NCBI GenBank assembly: GCA_964492845.1
Contig: CAZBMZ010000002.1
Span: 62,001-126,000, forward strand
DNA from: JADJPF01 sp964492845
GTDB lineage: Bacteria; Acidobacteriota; Blastocatellia; Chloracidobacteriales; JADJPF01
Direction of reading: 5' to 3'
DNA: 64,000 nucleotides
Shown here: one piece after another, positions 43,467 to 52,919 of the stretch
Layout of the letters: every line of letters starts with the position of its first letter
Position numbering within the stretch: the first letter of the stretch is position 1
Made by a program: the position numbers and the translations under genes
Notes under the pieces: generated by a model
Told to the model about the DNA's origin: nothing
Databases searched by the model: none
What the model saw: the letters and a program-made list of their open reading frames with translations, nothing else

Positions 43467-43757
43467 GTGGATGAAAAATTAAAGCATTTAACTCAAGAGT
43501 TGGGCCGCGCAATAGATCAAGCCATCAATGATGCTCCTCAAGTAAAAGAATTGACCGAAAAACTCCGCCAGGCCGGATATGAAACTATTTTAATGGTTGA
43601 AGCAACCATTTGCTTTGCCAAGCGCCCAGAAGCTAAATCAGAAACTCTTTTTGATGACTCAGATACAAAAGAACCCCAACTTGAAGGCTTAATGAGTCAA
43701 GACGATTTACAATTTCTAAAGAAATTAAAAATCAGTCTTGAAGATATGGATAGTTAA
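43467..43757 (+). CDS. Small protein of unknown function preceding cstA
   Basis: The protein has 96 residues, starting at GTG with GAGAGGA upstream. It is helical and acidic (LTQELGRAIDQAINDAPQVK, LTEKLRQAGYETIL) and ends in an Asp/Glu-rich tail. There is no signal peptide or membrane segment. It precedes cstA by 26 bases and is probably co-transcribed. The family is not recognised. Confidence 0.65.
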   Translation: MDEKLKHLTQELGRAIDQAINDAPQVKELTEKLRQAGYETILMVEATICFAKRPEAKSETLFDDSDTKEPQLEGLMSQDDLQFLKKLKISLEDMDS

Positions 43758-43783
43758 AACAAATTAAAATTTAAGGGGGGCAT

Positions 43784-45592
43784 ATGAACGCATTCCCGCT
43801 AATGTTAGGAGTGCTTTGTATCCTAGCACTTGGTTATCGCTACTATAGTGCTTTTATTGCTGCTAAGGTGTTGGTTCTAAATGATGAAAATATAACCCCT
43901 GCTCATAGTATGACTGATGGACAAAACTATGTTCCAACCAATCGATGGGTTTTATTTGGTCATCATTTTGCTGCTATTACTGGAGCAGGCCCGCTTATTG
44001 GCCCTGTTTTAGCTGCTCAATTTGGCTTTTTACCAGGACTACTTTGGATTTTAATTGGTGTTGTACTAGGTGGAGCCGTTCATGATTTTGTTATTATGAC
44101 CGCGTCTGTACGTAGAAAAGGAAAGTCGCTTGCAGAGATCGCCCGCACAGAAATAAGCCCTTTATCTGGTGTAGTTTGCGCAATAGCAATTCTTTTTATT
44201 ATTGTAATTGCCTTAGCTGGTTTAGGTCTTGTTGTCGTGAATGCCCTTAATGAAAGTTCTTGGGGAACATTTACTATTGCAATGACAATACCTATTGCTC
44301 TATTTATGGGGCTTTATATGTATCGCTTCCGTAAAGGCAAGATCAAAGAAGCAACTATTATTGGAATAATATTATTAATTCTTTGTGTAGTATTTGGAAA
44401 ATTTATTCCAGAGTCTCCACTACTTCACAGTTATTTTAGCCTTTCAAAAAATAAAATTACTTTTGCAATAGCTCTTTATGGATTTGTCGCGTCTGTTTTG
44501 CCTGTTTGGATGTTGTTATGTCCTAGGGATTATCTAAGCTCTTTTATGAAAATAGGGACTATTGCCTTTTTAATATTAGGAATTTTAATTGTTAACCCTA
44601 CCTTAAAAATGCCTGCTCTAACACAATATGTTGATGGTGGTGGGCCAATTATTGGAGGAAAACTTTTTCCTTTTGTATTTATCACTATTGCTTGTGGAGC
44701 AATTTCTGGTTTTCACTCGCTAATTTCATCTGGCACAACTCCAAAAATGATTAACCAAGAATCCGACATTCGCCCAATTGCTTATGGTTCAATGTTAATT
44801 GAAGGATTGGTTGGAATTACTGCTTTAATAGCTGCATCAGCACTTTATCCAGCAGATTATTTTGCTATCAATGTGCCACCAGAAAAATTTGCTACTTTAG
44901 GTTTAGAAATGCAAAGCCTTCCCAATTTATCAAAAGAAATAGGTGAACAACTTCAAGGCCGCGCAGGTGGCGCAGTTTCTTTGGCTGTTGGAATGGCACA
45001 AATCTTTAGTGCTTTGCCAGGAATGAAAGGCTTGCTGTCTTACTGGTATCATTTTGCAATTATGTTTGAAGCCCTTTTTATTCTTACAACAATTGATACT
45101 GGTACAAGAGTAGCCCGCTTTTTAGTACAAGAATTTATTGGACGAGTTTATCAACCTTTTGAGCGTCCTGATTGGTTGCCAGGCTCTTTAATTGCTACCT
45201 CATTAGTTGTTGTTGGATGGGCATATTTTATCTACACTGGTTCGGTTAGTACAATTTGGCCTATGTTTGGCATTGCTAATCAACTTTTAGCTGTAGTGGC
45301 TTTAGCCGTTGGTACAACAATAATTATTAACTCAGGCCGTGCTAAATATGCTTGGGTAACTGTTGTACCTATGCTTTTTGTTGCTTTTACCACTTTATCA
45401 GCAGGCTATTTTAGTATTGTCGATATTTTTTATCCTAAACATAATTTCCAAGGTAATCTAAATATTGCTTTAACTCTAATAATGATGAGTTGTGTCTTAA
45501 TTATTTTAGCTGACTGTGCATGGCATTGGTGGCAACGTCTTACAGGTGTTACATTAACTAAAACTGCTACCGCAAGAGAACCTTTATCTTAA
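43784..45592 (+). CDS. cstA: CstA-family peptide/pyruvate transporter (carbon starvation protein)
   Basis: The protein has 602 residues with about 15 hydrophobic helices. Signatures: NRWVLFGHHFAAITGAGPL, IGPVLAAQFG, FHSLISSGTTPKMI, and a TRVARFLVQE segment. It is shorter than E. coli CstA (about 700 residues) but close to the length of many non-enteric members. The family imports peptides or pyruvate under carbon limitation. A very strong AAGGGGGG ribosome site lies immediately before the ATG. Confidence 0.93.
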   Translation: MNAFPLMLGVLCILALGYRYYSAFIAAKVLVLNDENITPAHSMTDGQNYVPTNRWVLFGHHFAAITGAGPLIGPVLAAQFGFLPGLLWILIGVVLGGAVHDFVIMTASVRRKGKSLAEIARTEISPLSGVVCAIAILFIIVIALAGLGLVVVNALNESSWGTFTIAMTIPIALFMGLYMYRFRKGKIKEATIIGIILLILCVVFGKFIPESPLLHSYFSLSKNKITFAIALYGFVASVLPVWMLLCPRDYLSSFMKIGTIAFLILGILIVNPTLKMPALTQYVDGGGPIIGGKLFPFVFITIACGAISGFHSLISSGTTPKMINQESDIRPIAYGSMLIEGLVGITALIAASALYPADYFAINVPPEKFATLGLEMQSLPNLSKEIGEQLQGRAGGAVSLAVGMAQIFSALPGMKGLLSYWYHFAIMFEALFILTTIDTGTRVARFLVQEFIGRVYQPFERPDWLPGSLIATSLVVVGWAYFIYTGSVSTIWPMFGIANQLLAVVALAVGTTIIINSGRAKYAWVTVVPMLFVAFTTLSAGYFSIVDIFYPKHNFQGNLNIALTLIMMSCVLIILADCAWHWWQRLTGVTLTKTATAREPLS

Positions 45593-45682
45593 GTGTCCAA
45601 TTTTTAAATGTATTTTTCTCAAAACTGCTAGAAAAATCCCTAGTTTAGCGTACAATAAGCCGATAAATTTTGGGAGAATCAT

Positions 45683-48600
45683 ATGAGTGGATATTTTGAT
45701 GCTTCGGCAGACTTTTTCTTTTCTGGATCAGATAATAAATCTGGAGATACTTCTTTAACTCGTTGGATTGAAAGAGTTTTTGCCGATCCAATGCCTTTAA
45801 CACATCGAATTTCACCAGATATTTTTAATGCTGAGAATCTAACCACACAACAAGAAACAGCACTTTATTTAGATTGGCAAACACGAGATACTGAGCTAGG
45901 TTATCGCTTAATTGAGCGACATAGAGAAGAATTAATCCAAAGTAGCGAGTCCTTTCGTAACGCACTAGCAAAGAAGCGTAAACAAGTTACTTTTACTCGT
46001 ACACGATTAGAAGCTTTACAAAAAATTAATGCTACAGAGCTAAATCCATCCTTAAAACATCCACAACATATTTTTGGACAATTAGAAGCAGAAGTTCGCA
46101 CTGCTCAAGAAGAATTGCAAGTGCTACGTTACTATGTTGCTAATCTAGCAATTTTAGATATTTTCTTAAAACCTGTTATTGGTGGAACTAGCAACGAATC
46201 ACAATTTTTATCTGAACAAAGAATGCGACTTCTTGGACAAAGTTGGCGTGGTTGGATGAGGCTGCAATCTTTTGCTAAAAGTTTTTCTAATTATCATTTT
46301 CCCTTACCAGTAAATGAAGCAGCATCAACCCCAATGTTAACAGGTTTTGTTGTAACTGTTTCTGAAGGGGTTAATCCACTAAAAACAGATATTTTAATTA
46401 CTCAAGAAGTTGCTGCCTACTTACATCATTCTTTACAAGCAATTAGAGTTTTAAGCACAGAAGTAGAAGGTTTCTTTTGTGCAGAGCAGCGGCCAAAATT
46501 AAAAGATAATCCTTGGTCAAAATTAATGTTGCTACTTCGAGCTATAACAGAACTATTTTATTTTTGTTGGTTTGAAATGCCTGTAGCAAGCAATAACTTA
46601 ATAGTTGATATTGATGAACCAAGTAAATTTTGGTTCTATCAAGCCCAAACTCAACAATGGCAACCAACTACAAGCGAAGGATTAAACCTAAAATTAAAGC
46701 GTGAAGCGGCTACACTAGCAAGTTTTATTATTAATACTCCTAGTTTACTAACCTGGCGAAGTCCAACGGATATAAATATTCCTGCTCTTATAACTCCACA
46801 ATGTCAACGAGGGTTACAACCTTATAATAGTGTTGGACTAGCTAATTTAGAGCTAAATGTTACAAAACACACCCATAAGTTTCAATCTGGCTATAGTTTA
46901 GCTGGTAAAATTATTGAGCAAGTAGTTAGTGCTGATAGCAATTTGTCAGAAGCTTTTAATAGCCCATTAGGTGGCCCACTTGAAACACTTACAGCTATGG
47001 CACTCTTAGATTATCACGCTTTTACTTTACTTCCTAAAAAGGAAGCAATCCCAGAAAATGAGCTTTTGCAATATTTAGCTCAATTTTGGAAATCTATGGG
47101 TAAGCGTCGCCCTATGGCACTACTTGGGGAAAAGTATGCTAGAACTGTTGGAGCAAAATTTAAAGAAATAGGTGAACCATCTCCAGAACGTGTAAGTCAA
47201 ATGTCTATACAGCTTTCTGCTGTGTTTTCTCGTACTGCTACTGTTTTTGGAGAGCAATATAAATCAGGTGGTCAAGAGTTATTAGCTGTTGTGGCTTTAG
47301 CTGACCAAATCCGCTTGGCAGAACTAGTTAACAGTACCTGGAAATTTATTGAAGAAGTTGCAAATATTATTAATTTTGCAGAAGAAGGTGTAGCACTTGC
47401 CAGCATAATAAATTCTTTGCCAGCCAAATTAGCCGAACATGAAGCAAATATTGGTAAACGCTTTACTACAAAATGGGTAACAGCTAAACAACCTATTTGG
47501 CAAGTCTTATCTGCTAGTGTGCCAATAGTTTGGGATTTTTGGGTAAAACTAGCTGAAAATCAACCTTGGGCGGCTAGCCTCTCTCAACTCGCCCCAGATG
47601 ATGCAGTTGTAGCATTACTAAGCCTTTGTGCTGATAATAGTCGGCTACTTGCAATCCTAGAATCTAGCAGCCAAATTACTTTAGAACGTCTTGCAACAGA
47701 CGCTGAAACAGCAGGAAATATTGTTTTAGCTGCTTTTCAACGTTATCAATATAGTGGGGCAGTAATTGAGCTAATGCGCTATTACTATGACACAGAAATT
47801 CCTCATGACGGTTGGATAGCTTTTACTAGTAGCTTAAAGGTTTATTTACAACAACTTCAAGGAGATTTACAAAAATTTGGTGCTACTGCTCAAATAGATG
47901 TTCTTACCAATATTACTAAACAATTAGAAACAAACTACCCAACACCAGTAATAATTCGTCGCACTGCTAAAAAAGCTGTTAGTGTAGGGCTACGCATTGT
48001 TGATGCAATGTCATCAAAGCCAGCCGTTTTAGATAAAAGCGATCTTGATGCAATAGAGACAATAATTAATGATCTTATTGGGCAACAATCTTTAGACTCA
48101 AGTTTATTTCTAAAACTTATTGCAAGCTTGCAAACGACTGACAATAAAGCTCATATGCAGTTTTTAGCTAAACATGCGAACTTTCTAAAGCAACGATTTC
48201 CAAATAACAGATTTAGACAGCTATTTTTTAATATGCCAAGTGTAACTCAAACTATTACTAGCTATTTAGCTGGTTTAGGTTTAGAGGCTAACCCATCAGC
48301 ACTTACTTCAGAAATAGTTTTTCAGCTAGAAGAATACTTAACACAACTAGATGTTTTTCATCATTACTTAAAAAATATTTTGTCAGAAACCTCTACTTGT
48401 CCACCTGAAGATTTATCAGAAATACAAGCACTTGTGCAAAATTTCCGTGCTAACTTGATTCTTTTTCAAGTCTTTGACCAAACATTTTTCTTTGTTGTTA
48501 GGGAACGTGTTAGCAATACTTTAGAACGTGTTCAAGAATTTTTACAAAGCCTAGCTGTTGGTCAATTAGCTGATTGGAAGCCAGAATATCTAATTCTTGG

Positions 48601-48799
48601 CACAGTTGGAGTTTATAAAAATGAGCAAGGACTAGTTATTGGTAGTTCCGAAGTACCTTTAGACCCAATATTTACCGATCCTAACAGCACTTTAGCCGAG
48701 CGAATGATGATGACATACCTTCGTAATAAGTACCAATTAATTTTATCTTTATTAAAAAGAGAATTGCCCGAAATACAAATACAAGTACAAATCGGCTAA
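45683..48799 (+). CDS. Large cytoplasmic protein of unknown function (1038 residues)
   Basis: The protein has 1038 residues and is not recognised. No signal peptide, transmembrane segment or nucleotide-binding motif is visible. The start is well supported by GGGAG. It is almost entirely helical; residues 90-165 form a coiled coil (RKQVTFTRTRLEALQKI, EVRTAQEELQVLRY). The middle resembles alpha-solenoid proteins with helices of similar length, but no repeat is clear enough to name. Codon use and composition match the neighbours. It is monocistronic between cstA and smpB. Confidence 0.75.
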   Translation: MSGYFDASADFFFSGSDNKSGDTSLTRWIERVFADPMPLTHRISPDIFNAENLTTQQETALYLDWQTRDTELGYRLIERHREELIQSSESFRNALAKKRKQVTFTRTRLEALQKINATELNPSLKHPQHIFGQLEAEVRTAQEELQVLRYYVANLAILDIFLKPVIGGTSNESQFLSEQRMRLLGQSWRGWMRLQSFAKSFSNYHFPLPVNEAASTPMLTGFVVTVSEGVNPLKTDILITQEVAAYLHHSLQAIRVLSTEVEGFFCAEQRPKLKDNPWSKLMLLLRAITELFYFCWFEMPVASNNLIVDIDEPSKFWFYQAQTQQWQPTTSEGLNLKLKREAATLASFIINTPSLLTWRSPTDINIPALITPQCQRGLQPYNSVGLANLELNVTKHTHKFQSGYSLAGKIIEQVVSADSNLSEAFNSPLGGPLETLTAMALLDYHAFTLLPKKEAIPENELLQYLAQFWKSMGKRRPMALLGEKYARTVGAKFKEIGEPSPERVSQMSIQLSAVFSRTATVFGEQYKSGGQELLAVVALADQIRLAELVNSTWKFIEEVANIINFAEEGVALASIINSLPAKLAEHEANIGKRFTTKWVTAKQPIWQVLSASVPIVWDFWVKLAENQPWAASLSQLAPDDAVVALLSLCADNSRLLAILESSSQITLERLATDAETAGNIVLAAFQRYQYSGAVIELMRYYYDTEIPHDGWIAFTSSLKVYLQQLQGDLQKFGATAQIDVLTNITKQLETNYPTPVIIRRTAKKAVSVGLRIVDAMSSKPAVLDKSDLDAIETIINDLIGQQSLDSSLFLKLIASLQTTDNKAHMQFLAKHANFLKQRFPNNRFRQLFFNMPSVTQTITSYLAGLGLEANPSALTSEIVFQLEEYLTQLDVFHHYLKNILSETSTCPPEDLSEIQALVQNFRANLILFQVFDQTFFFVVRERVSNTLERVQEFLQSLAVGQLADWKPEYLILGTVGVYKNEQGLVIGSSEVPLDPIFTDPNSTLAERMMMTYLRNKYQLILSLLKRELPEIQIQVQIG

Positions 48800-48893
48800 A
48801 TTAGTTAAAAGCTTGATGACGTTGCATTAAACAAAGAGCTTTTGCTATATTTCAAAATTCTTTCTATAAAATTTTAAAAAGCTCTAATTTACT

Positions 48894-49361
48894 ATGACAG
48901 AAAAATTTAAGGCCATTAGCACTAACCGAGAAGCCTATCATAACTACTACATTGATGATACTTTAGAAGCAGGTATTGTTCTAACTGGTACAGAAGTTAA
49001 ATCCTTGCGCGATGGACGAGTAAACCTAAAGGATTCTTATGTAATGGTTAAAGAGGGAGAAATTTGGCTAATTAATGCACATATTAGCCCTTATAGTCAT
49101 GGAAATAGAGAAAATCACGATCCAACCCGCACTAGAAAACTGCTAATGCACAAGAAAGAAATTATTAAACTTGGCTATAAAGTAAGAGAAAAAGGTTTAG
49201 CATTAGTAATTACAAAACTTTATTTTAAGAAAAATCGCGTTAAAGCAGAGATTGGTTTAGGAAAAGGTAAAAAACTTTATGATAAACGCGAAACAGAAAA
49301 ACAAAGAGTTGTTGAACGTGAAACACGTTCGATGCTCAAAGAAAGCAGAAGTAAAGAATAA
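48894..49361 (+). CDS. smpB: SsrA-binding protein SmpB
   Basis: The protein has 155 residues, the normal size. It binds tmRNA and directs it to stalled ribosomes in trans-translation. Conserved elements: NREAYHNYYIDDTLEAGIVL, LTGTEVKSLRDGRVNLKDSY (in part), LINAHISPY, HDPTRTRKLLMHKKEI, and a basic tail KKLYDKRETEKQR. The tmRNA gene itself was not found in the window. An 9-bp long-range stem (48835-48843 with 48877-48885) lies just upstream of the ATG. Confidence 0.96.
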   Translation: MTEKFKAISTNREAYHNYYIDDTLEAGIVLTGTEVKSLRDGRVNLKDSYVMVKEGEIWLINAHISPYSHGNRENHDPTRTRKLLMHKKEIIKLGYKVREKGLALVITKLYFKKNRVKAEIGLGKGKKLYDKRETEKQRVVERETRSMLKESRSKE

Positions 49362-49377
49362 AATAAGCATTTTTTAA

Positions 49378-49399
49378 GTCCTGAGAAGGACAATTTTTT
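49378..49399 (+). terminator. Short intrinsic terminator after smpB
   Basis: GTCCT-GAGA-AGGAC is a 5-bp stem with a stable GNRA-type tetraloop, followed by AATTTTTT. The stem is short, so strength is uncertain. Confidence 0.5.
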
Positions 49400-49438
49400 C
49401 TTGGCATATGATTAATAACAGGGAGTTTTAGATAGAAA

Positions 49439-50923
49439 ATGGAAATTAAAGTCTTAACAGATAATTTTTATCAAGTTGTCTCAGAAACCTTAGTTGTACC
49501 AATTTATGAAGATGAATCCTATTTAGAAGGTTTTTGTAAAGAATTGGATGAAGCAGTTAATGGTGTAATAAGCTCACTTTTTGAAAGAAAAGAATTTCGT
49601 GCTAAAGCTAATGAAACTGCTTATTTACATTTAGCTCCAGGGCTAAAAGCCCAACGACTATTGCTAGTCGGCATAGGCAAACAAGCAAAAGTTACTGCAA
49701 CTCAATTAAGGCAAGCCTCTGGTACTGCTGTTAGATTTTTAAGAGCCAAGAAAATTAAATCCCTAGCATTTTTGTTGCGCGATGGTGTGACAGCAGAAAA
49801 GGCGGGACAAGCTTTAACAGAAGGCGCGATTTTAAGCACCTTTGACCCTGATAGCTATAAAACCCGTGAGCGTGAGCGCAATCAAGTTAATGAATTTTCT
49901 ATCTTAACAACTCCTGATAATCAATCTGCTGTTGAACAAGGCGTAGCAGTAGGAAAAATCTTTGGTGAATCTACCAACATTTCCCGCAATTTAGTTAATG
50001 AGCCTAGCTCTAACTTAACCCCTGTTGATATGGCTAAACATGCAGAAACTATTGCCAAAGAAGCTAATTTGACCTTTGAAGCACTTGACGAAGAAAAAAT
50101 GAAAGAACTAGGAATGGGTGCTTTGCTAGGCGTTTCTCAAGGCTCAGCCCAAGAAGCCAGGTTAATAGTTTTACGCTATCAACACCCAGACGCAGACCCA
50201 TCAAAAGTAATTGCACTTGTTGGAAAGGGCATAACCTTTGATTCTGGTGGGATTTCCATTAAGCCTAGCGAAGGAATGGAAAAAATGAAGGGTGATATGG
50301 CTGGGGCTGCTGCTGTAATGGGAGCTATGCGGGCAATTGGCTATCTAAAACCTAAAGCCTCAATAGTTGGAGTAATGGCATGTGCTGAAAATATGCCGTC
50401 GGGAACAGCTATAAAACCTGGGGACGTGCTAGTTTCGATGTCTGGGCAAACTATTGAAGTTATAAATACAGATGCCGAAGGTCGTCTAGTTTTAGCTGAT
50501 GCAATTACTTATGCTCGTGAAAAACTAGGAGCAACTAAAATAGTTGACCTAGCTACTTTAACTGGTGCTGTAGGCGTTGCTCTAGGCCCAGTTTATGCTG
50601 GTATTTTAGGCACTTGCCAAGAATTAGTTGACCAAATTGTTGCTGCTGGTGCTGAAGTAGGCGAACGCTATTGGCAACTACCTTTAGATGAGGAATATGG
50701 CGAACAGTTACGTAGCGATATTGCAGATCTAAAAAATAGCGGTGGTCGTCCGGCTGGAACAATCACAGGGGCTTATTTTATTAAAGAATTTACGGGTGAT
50801 ACTCCTTGGGTACACTTAGATATAGCTAGCACCGCTATGGCAAACGACAAAAAACCTTATTTAAGCAAAGGTGCTACAGGCATAGGAGTTAGAACTTTGG
50901 TTACCTGGGTTATGTCTCAATAA
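49439..50923 (+). CDS. pepA: Leucyl aminopeptidase (M17 family)
   Basis: The protein has 494 residues. It removes N-terminal residues from peptides using two metal ions. GKGITFDSGGISIKPS, MKGDMAGAAAV and the M17 signature NTDAEGRLVLADA are all present, carrying the metal ligands and catalytic Lys. The N-terminal macro-like domain (1-170) is typical. AGGGAG precedes the ATG at a long spacing. PepA also acts as a DNA-binding factor in some bacteria, which cannot be judged here. Confidence 0.96.
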   Translation: MEIKVLTDNFYQVVSETLVVPIYEDESYLEGFCKELDEAVNGVISSLFERKEFRAKANETAYLHLAPGLKAQRLLLVGIGKQAKVTATQLRQASGTAVRFLRAKKIKSLAFLLRDGVTAEKAGQALTEGAILSTFDPDSYKTRERERNQVNEFSILTTPDNQSAVEQGVAVGKIFGESTNISRNLVNEPSSNLTPVDMAKHAETIAKEANLTFEALDEEKMKELGMGALLGVSQGSAQEARLIVLRYQHPDADPSKVIALVGKGITFDSGGISIKPSEGMEKMKGDMAGAAAVMGAMRAIGYLKPKASIVGVMACAENMPSGTAIKPGDVLVSMSGQTIEVINTDAEGRLVLADAITYAREKLGATKIVDLATLTGAVGVALGPVYAGILGTCQELVDQIVAAGAEVGERYWQLPLDEEYGEQLRSDIADLKNSGGRPAGTITGAYFIKEFTGDTPWVHLDIASTAMANDKKPYLSKGATGIGVRTLVTWVMSQ

Positions 50924-50970
50924 TTTCTTTATAATTCTGTAAGGCTTTTGTGTTAATGAGGAGAAAGATT

Positions 50971-51582
50971 ATGTCTTCACTACCAAAAAAAAGTTATACA
51001 TTAGAAGAATATTTTGAAATAGAACTAAACTCAGAAATCAAATATGAATACTGGGACGGCCAAATCTTTGCTATGAGTGGTGCAAGCCCACAACATAATA
51101 AAATTTCTGTGAATCTAACTATAGACATAGGTTCCCAACTCAGAAGCCGTTCTTGTGAATTGTTTCATAGTGATCAAAGGGTAAAAGTTCCTGCATGGCC
51201 GCCTTATCGCTATCCTGACCTAGTTGCTTTATGTGGCAAGCCAGAATACCAAGAAATAGGCGGTGTAAAAGCTTTACTTAACCCAACTCTAATAATAGAA
51301 ATACTTTCGCCTAGCACAGAAGCTTTTGACCGAGGTGATAAATTTAGTTATTACAAATCCATTCCTACTTTTTGCGAATATATTTTAGTTGCTCAACATC
51401 GTCCACATATTACCCAATTAATAAAACAGTCTGATAATAAATGGCTACTCTCAGAAGTTAATGAGCTAACAGCAAGTATTTATTTGACTTCTATTGACTG
51501 TTCCTTAACGCTTAGTGATATTTACTTAGGCGTTGAATTTCCTCCCGCTAATCAAAATCCAGTTGGAGGACTTATAGACTAA
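50971..51582 (+). CDS. Uma2-family putative endonuclease
   Basis: The protein has 203 residues from the ATG at 50971, which follows GAGGAGAAAG; an open frame reaching 50950 has no ribosome site. Core motifs: YTLEEYFEIE, YEYWDGQIFAMSGASPQHN, YRYPDLVALCG with the active-site Asp, TLIIEILSPSTEAFDRGDKF with the Glu, and YKSIPTFCEYILVAQ. It lacks the coiled-coil tail of the copy at 25373. Role in the cell unknown. Confidence 0.88.
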   Translation: MSSLPKKSYTLEEYFEIELNSEIKYEYWDGQIFAMSGASPQHNKISVNLTIDIGSQLRSRSCELFHSDQRVKVPAWPPYRYPDLVALCGKPEYQEIGGVKALLNPTLIIEILSPSTEAFDRGDKFSYYKSIPTFCEYILVAQHRPHITQLIKQSDNKWLLSEVNELTASIYLTSIDCSLTLSDIYLGVEFPPANQNPVGGLID

Positions 51583-51601
51583 TAGCTATAAGTTATAGAT
51601 T

Positions 51602-52711
51602 TTAATCTTTAATAACCAAGGATCGTTGCTTCAGTTGTTCAATTCGCTTTTCATTAACTTGATAACCTAAACCTTTTGATGTCGGCACGTTAATAGTGCC
51701 GTTTGAATTTACAATTATTTCTGGCTCAATAACGTCTTGTGTCCAATAACGCTTGCTAGCAGACACATCACCCGGTAAAACAAACCCTGCAAGTGACGAA
51801 AGCGCGATGTTATGAGCGCGGCCAATACCGCTTTCTAGCATTCCACCACACCAAACAGGAACACTTCTTTTATAACAATAATCATGAATTTCTTTCGCAC
51901 TCGCATGACCACCTACACGGCCAAGTTTGATGTTAATAATTTTTCCAGCATTGATAGACAAGGCTTTTCTTGCATCATCAACACTTAAAATTGACTCATC
52001 TAAACAAATTGGTGTGCTAATTTGTCGTTGTAACTCGCTATGATCAACGATGTCATCATGTTCTAATGGCTGCTCAATCATCATTAAATTATAGACATCA
52101 AAAGACTTTAGTAAGTCTAGGTCTGATAAGCTATAAGCTGAGTTAGCATCAACCATTAATTGAATATTAGGAAAGCTATTTCTTACAGCTTTAATCAAGC
52201 TTTCATCAAGGCCAGGCTTAATTTTAATTTTGATTCTTTGGTAACCTGCTGCTAGTTCTTTTTCTATTTTCTTAAGCAAATCTGCGGTGCTATCTTGAAT
52301 GCCTATAGAAACGCCGCAAGGGATTTCTTTTAGTGTTCCACCTAAAGCTTGATTAAGAGAAACAATATTTGCTTGGCTGTAAAGCTCCCAAACGGCTGTT
52401 TCAAGTGCTGCTTGAGCCATTTTATGACCGCGTAGTTGAGGAAAAAATTGTGCAATTTCGCTTGGATGAGAAAATTCTTTATTAATCAAGCTAGGAGCTA
52501 AATATTTAGAAATCATAAGCCAAGCTGTATCAATTGACTCATGATTATAAAAAGGATGTTCCGGCGCAGTACATTCACCATAACCAACAACTGCATCTGC
52601 CCAAATTTTAATGATTAAAATTCGGCGTAGTGTTGTACGACCAAAGCTAGTTTCAAAGGGTGAAACCAGCGGCATAGCGATTTCTTTTAGCTCAATTTGT
52701 TCAATTCTCAT
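51602..52711 (-). CDS. Enolase-superfamily enzyme, o-succinylbenzoate synthase / N-acylamino acid racemase type
   Basis: The protein has 369 residues. A capping domain (1-120) is followed by a TIM barrel. Acid/base lysine motif IKIKIKP, metal ligands in LMVDANSAY, MIEQPLEHDD and CLDES, the second lysine in NIKLGRVGG, and WCGGMLESGIGRAHN are all visible. This places it in the OSBS/NSAR branch. The reaction is either the menaquinone step making o-succinylbenzoate or N-acylamino acid racemisation; no men gene is adjacent, so neither is preferred. Confidence 0.9.
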   Translation of the reverse strand: MRIEQIELKEIAMPLVSPFETSFGRTTLRRILIIKIWADAVVGYGECTAPEHPFYNHESIDTAWLMISKYLAPSLINKEFSHPSEIAQFFPQLRGHKMAQAALETAVWELYSQANIVSLNQALGGTLKEIPCGVSIGIQDSTADLLKKIEKELAAGYQRIKIKIKPGLDESLIKAVRNSFPNIQLMVDANSAYSLSDLDLLKSFDVYNLMMIEQPLEHDDIVDHSELQRQISTPICLDESILSVDDARKALSINAGKIINIKLGRVGGHASAKEIHDYCYKRSVPVWCGGMLESGIGRAHNIALSSLAGFVLPGDVSASKRYWTQDVIEPEIIVNSNGTINVPTSKGLGYQVNEKRIEQLKQRSLVIKD

Positions 52712-52919
52712 GGTTTTTATTAGGTATTTCTATAAATGTTTTTAGATGAATATTTTATGACTTTCTAAAAATGTTAATTTAAGCATAAAAATAAAAAATA
52801 TTTTATGAAGATCTAAAAAAAGCTGGTATATAGTTATCAAACAAGCCGATTTACTTTTGTTAACTATTTCGCCATTTTATACAAATCAAAAAATTTCATT
52901 TAGTCATTTAGGAGGGTAT

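Noticed and set aside
52857..52919. Extended N-terminus of the GH19 hydrolase starting at an upstream TTG.
   Set aside because: GGAGGG at 52911-52916 is correctly placed only for the ATG at 52920, and the extension is not a signal peptide.
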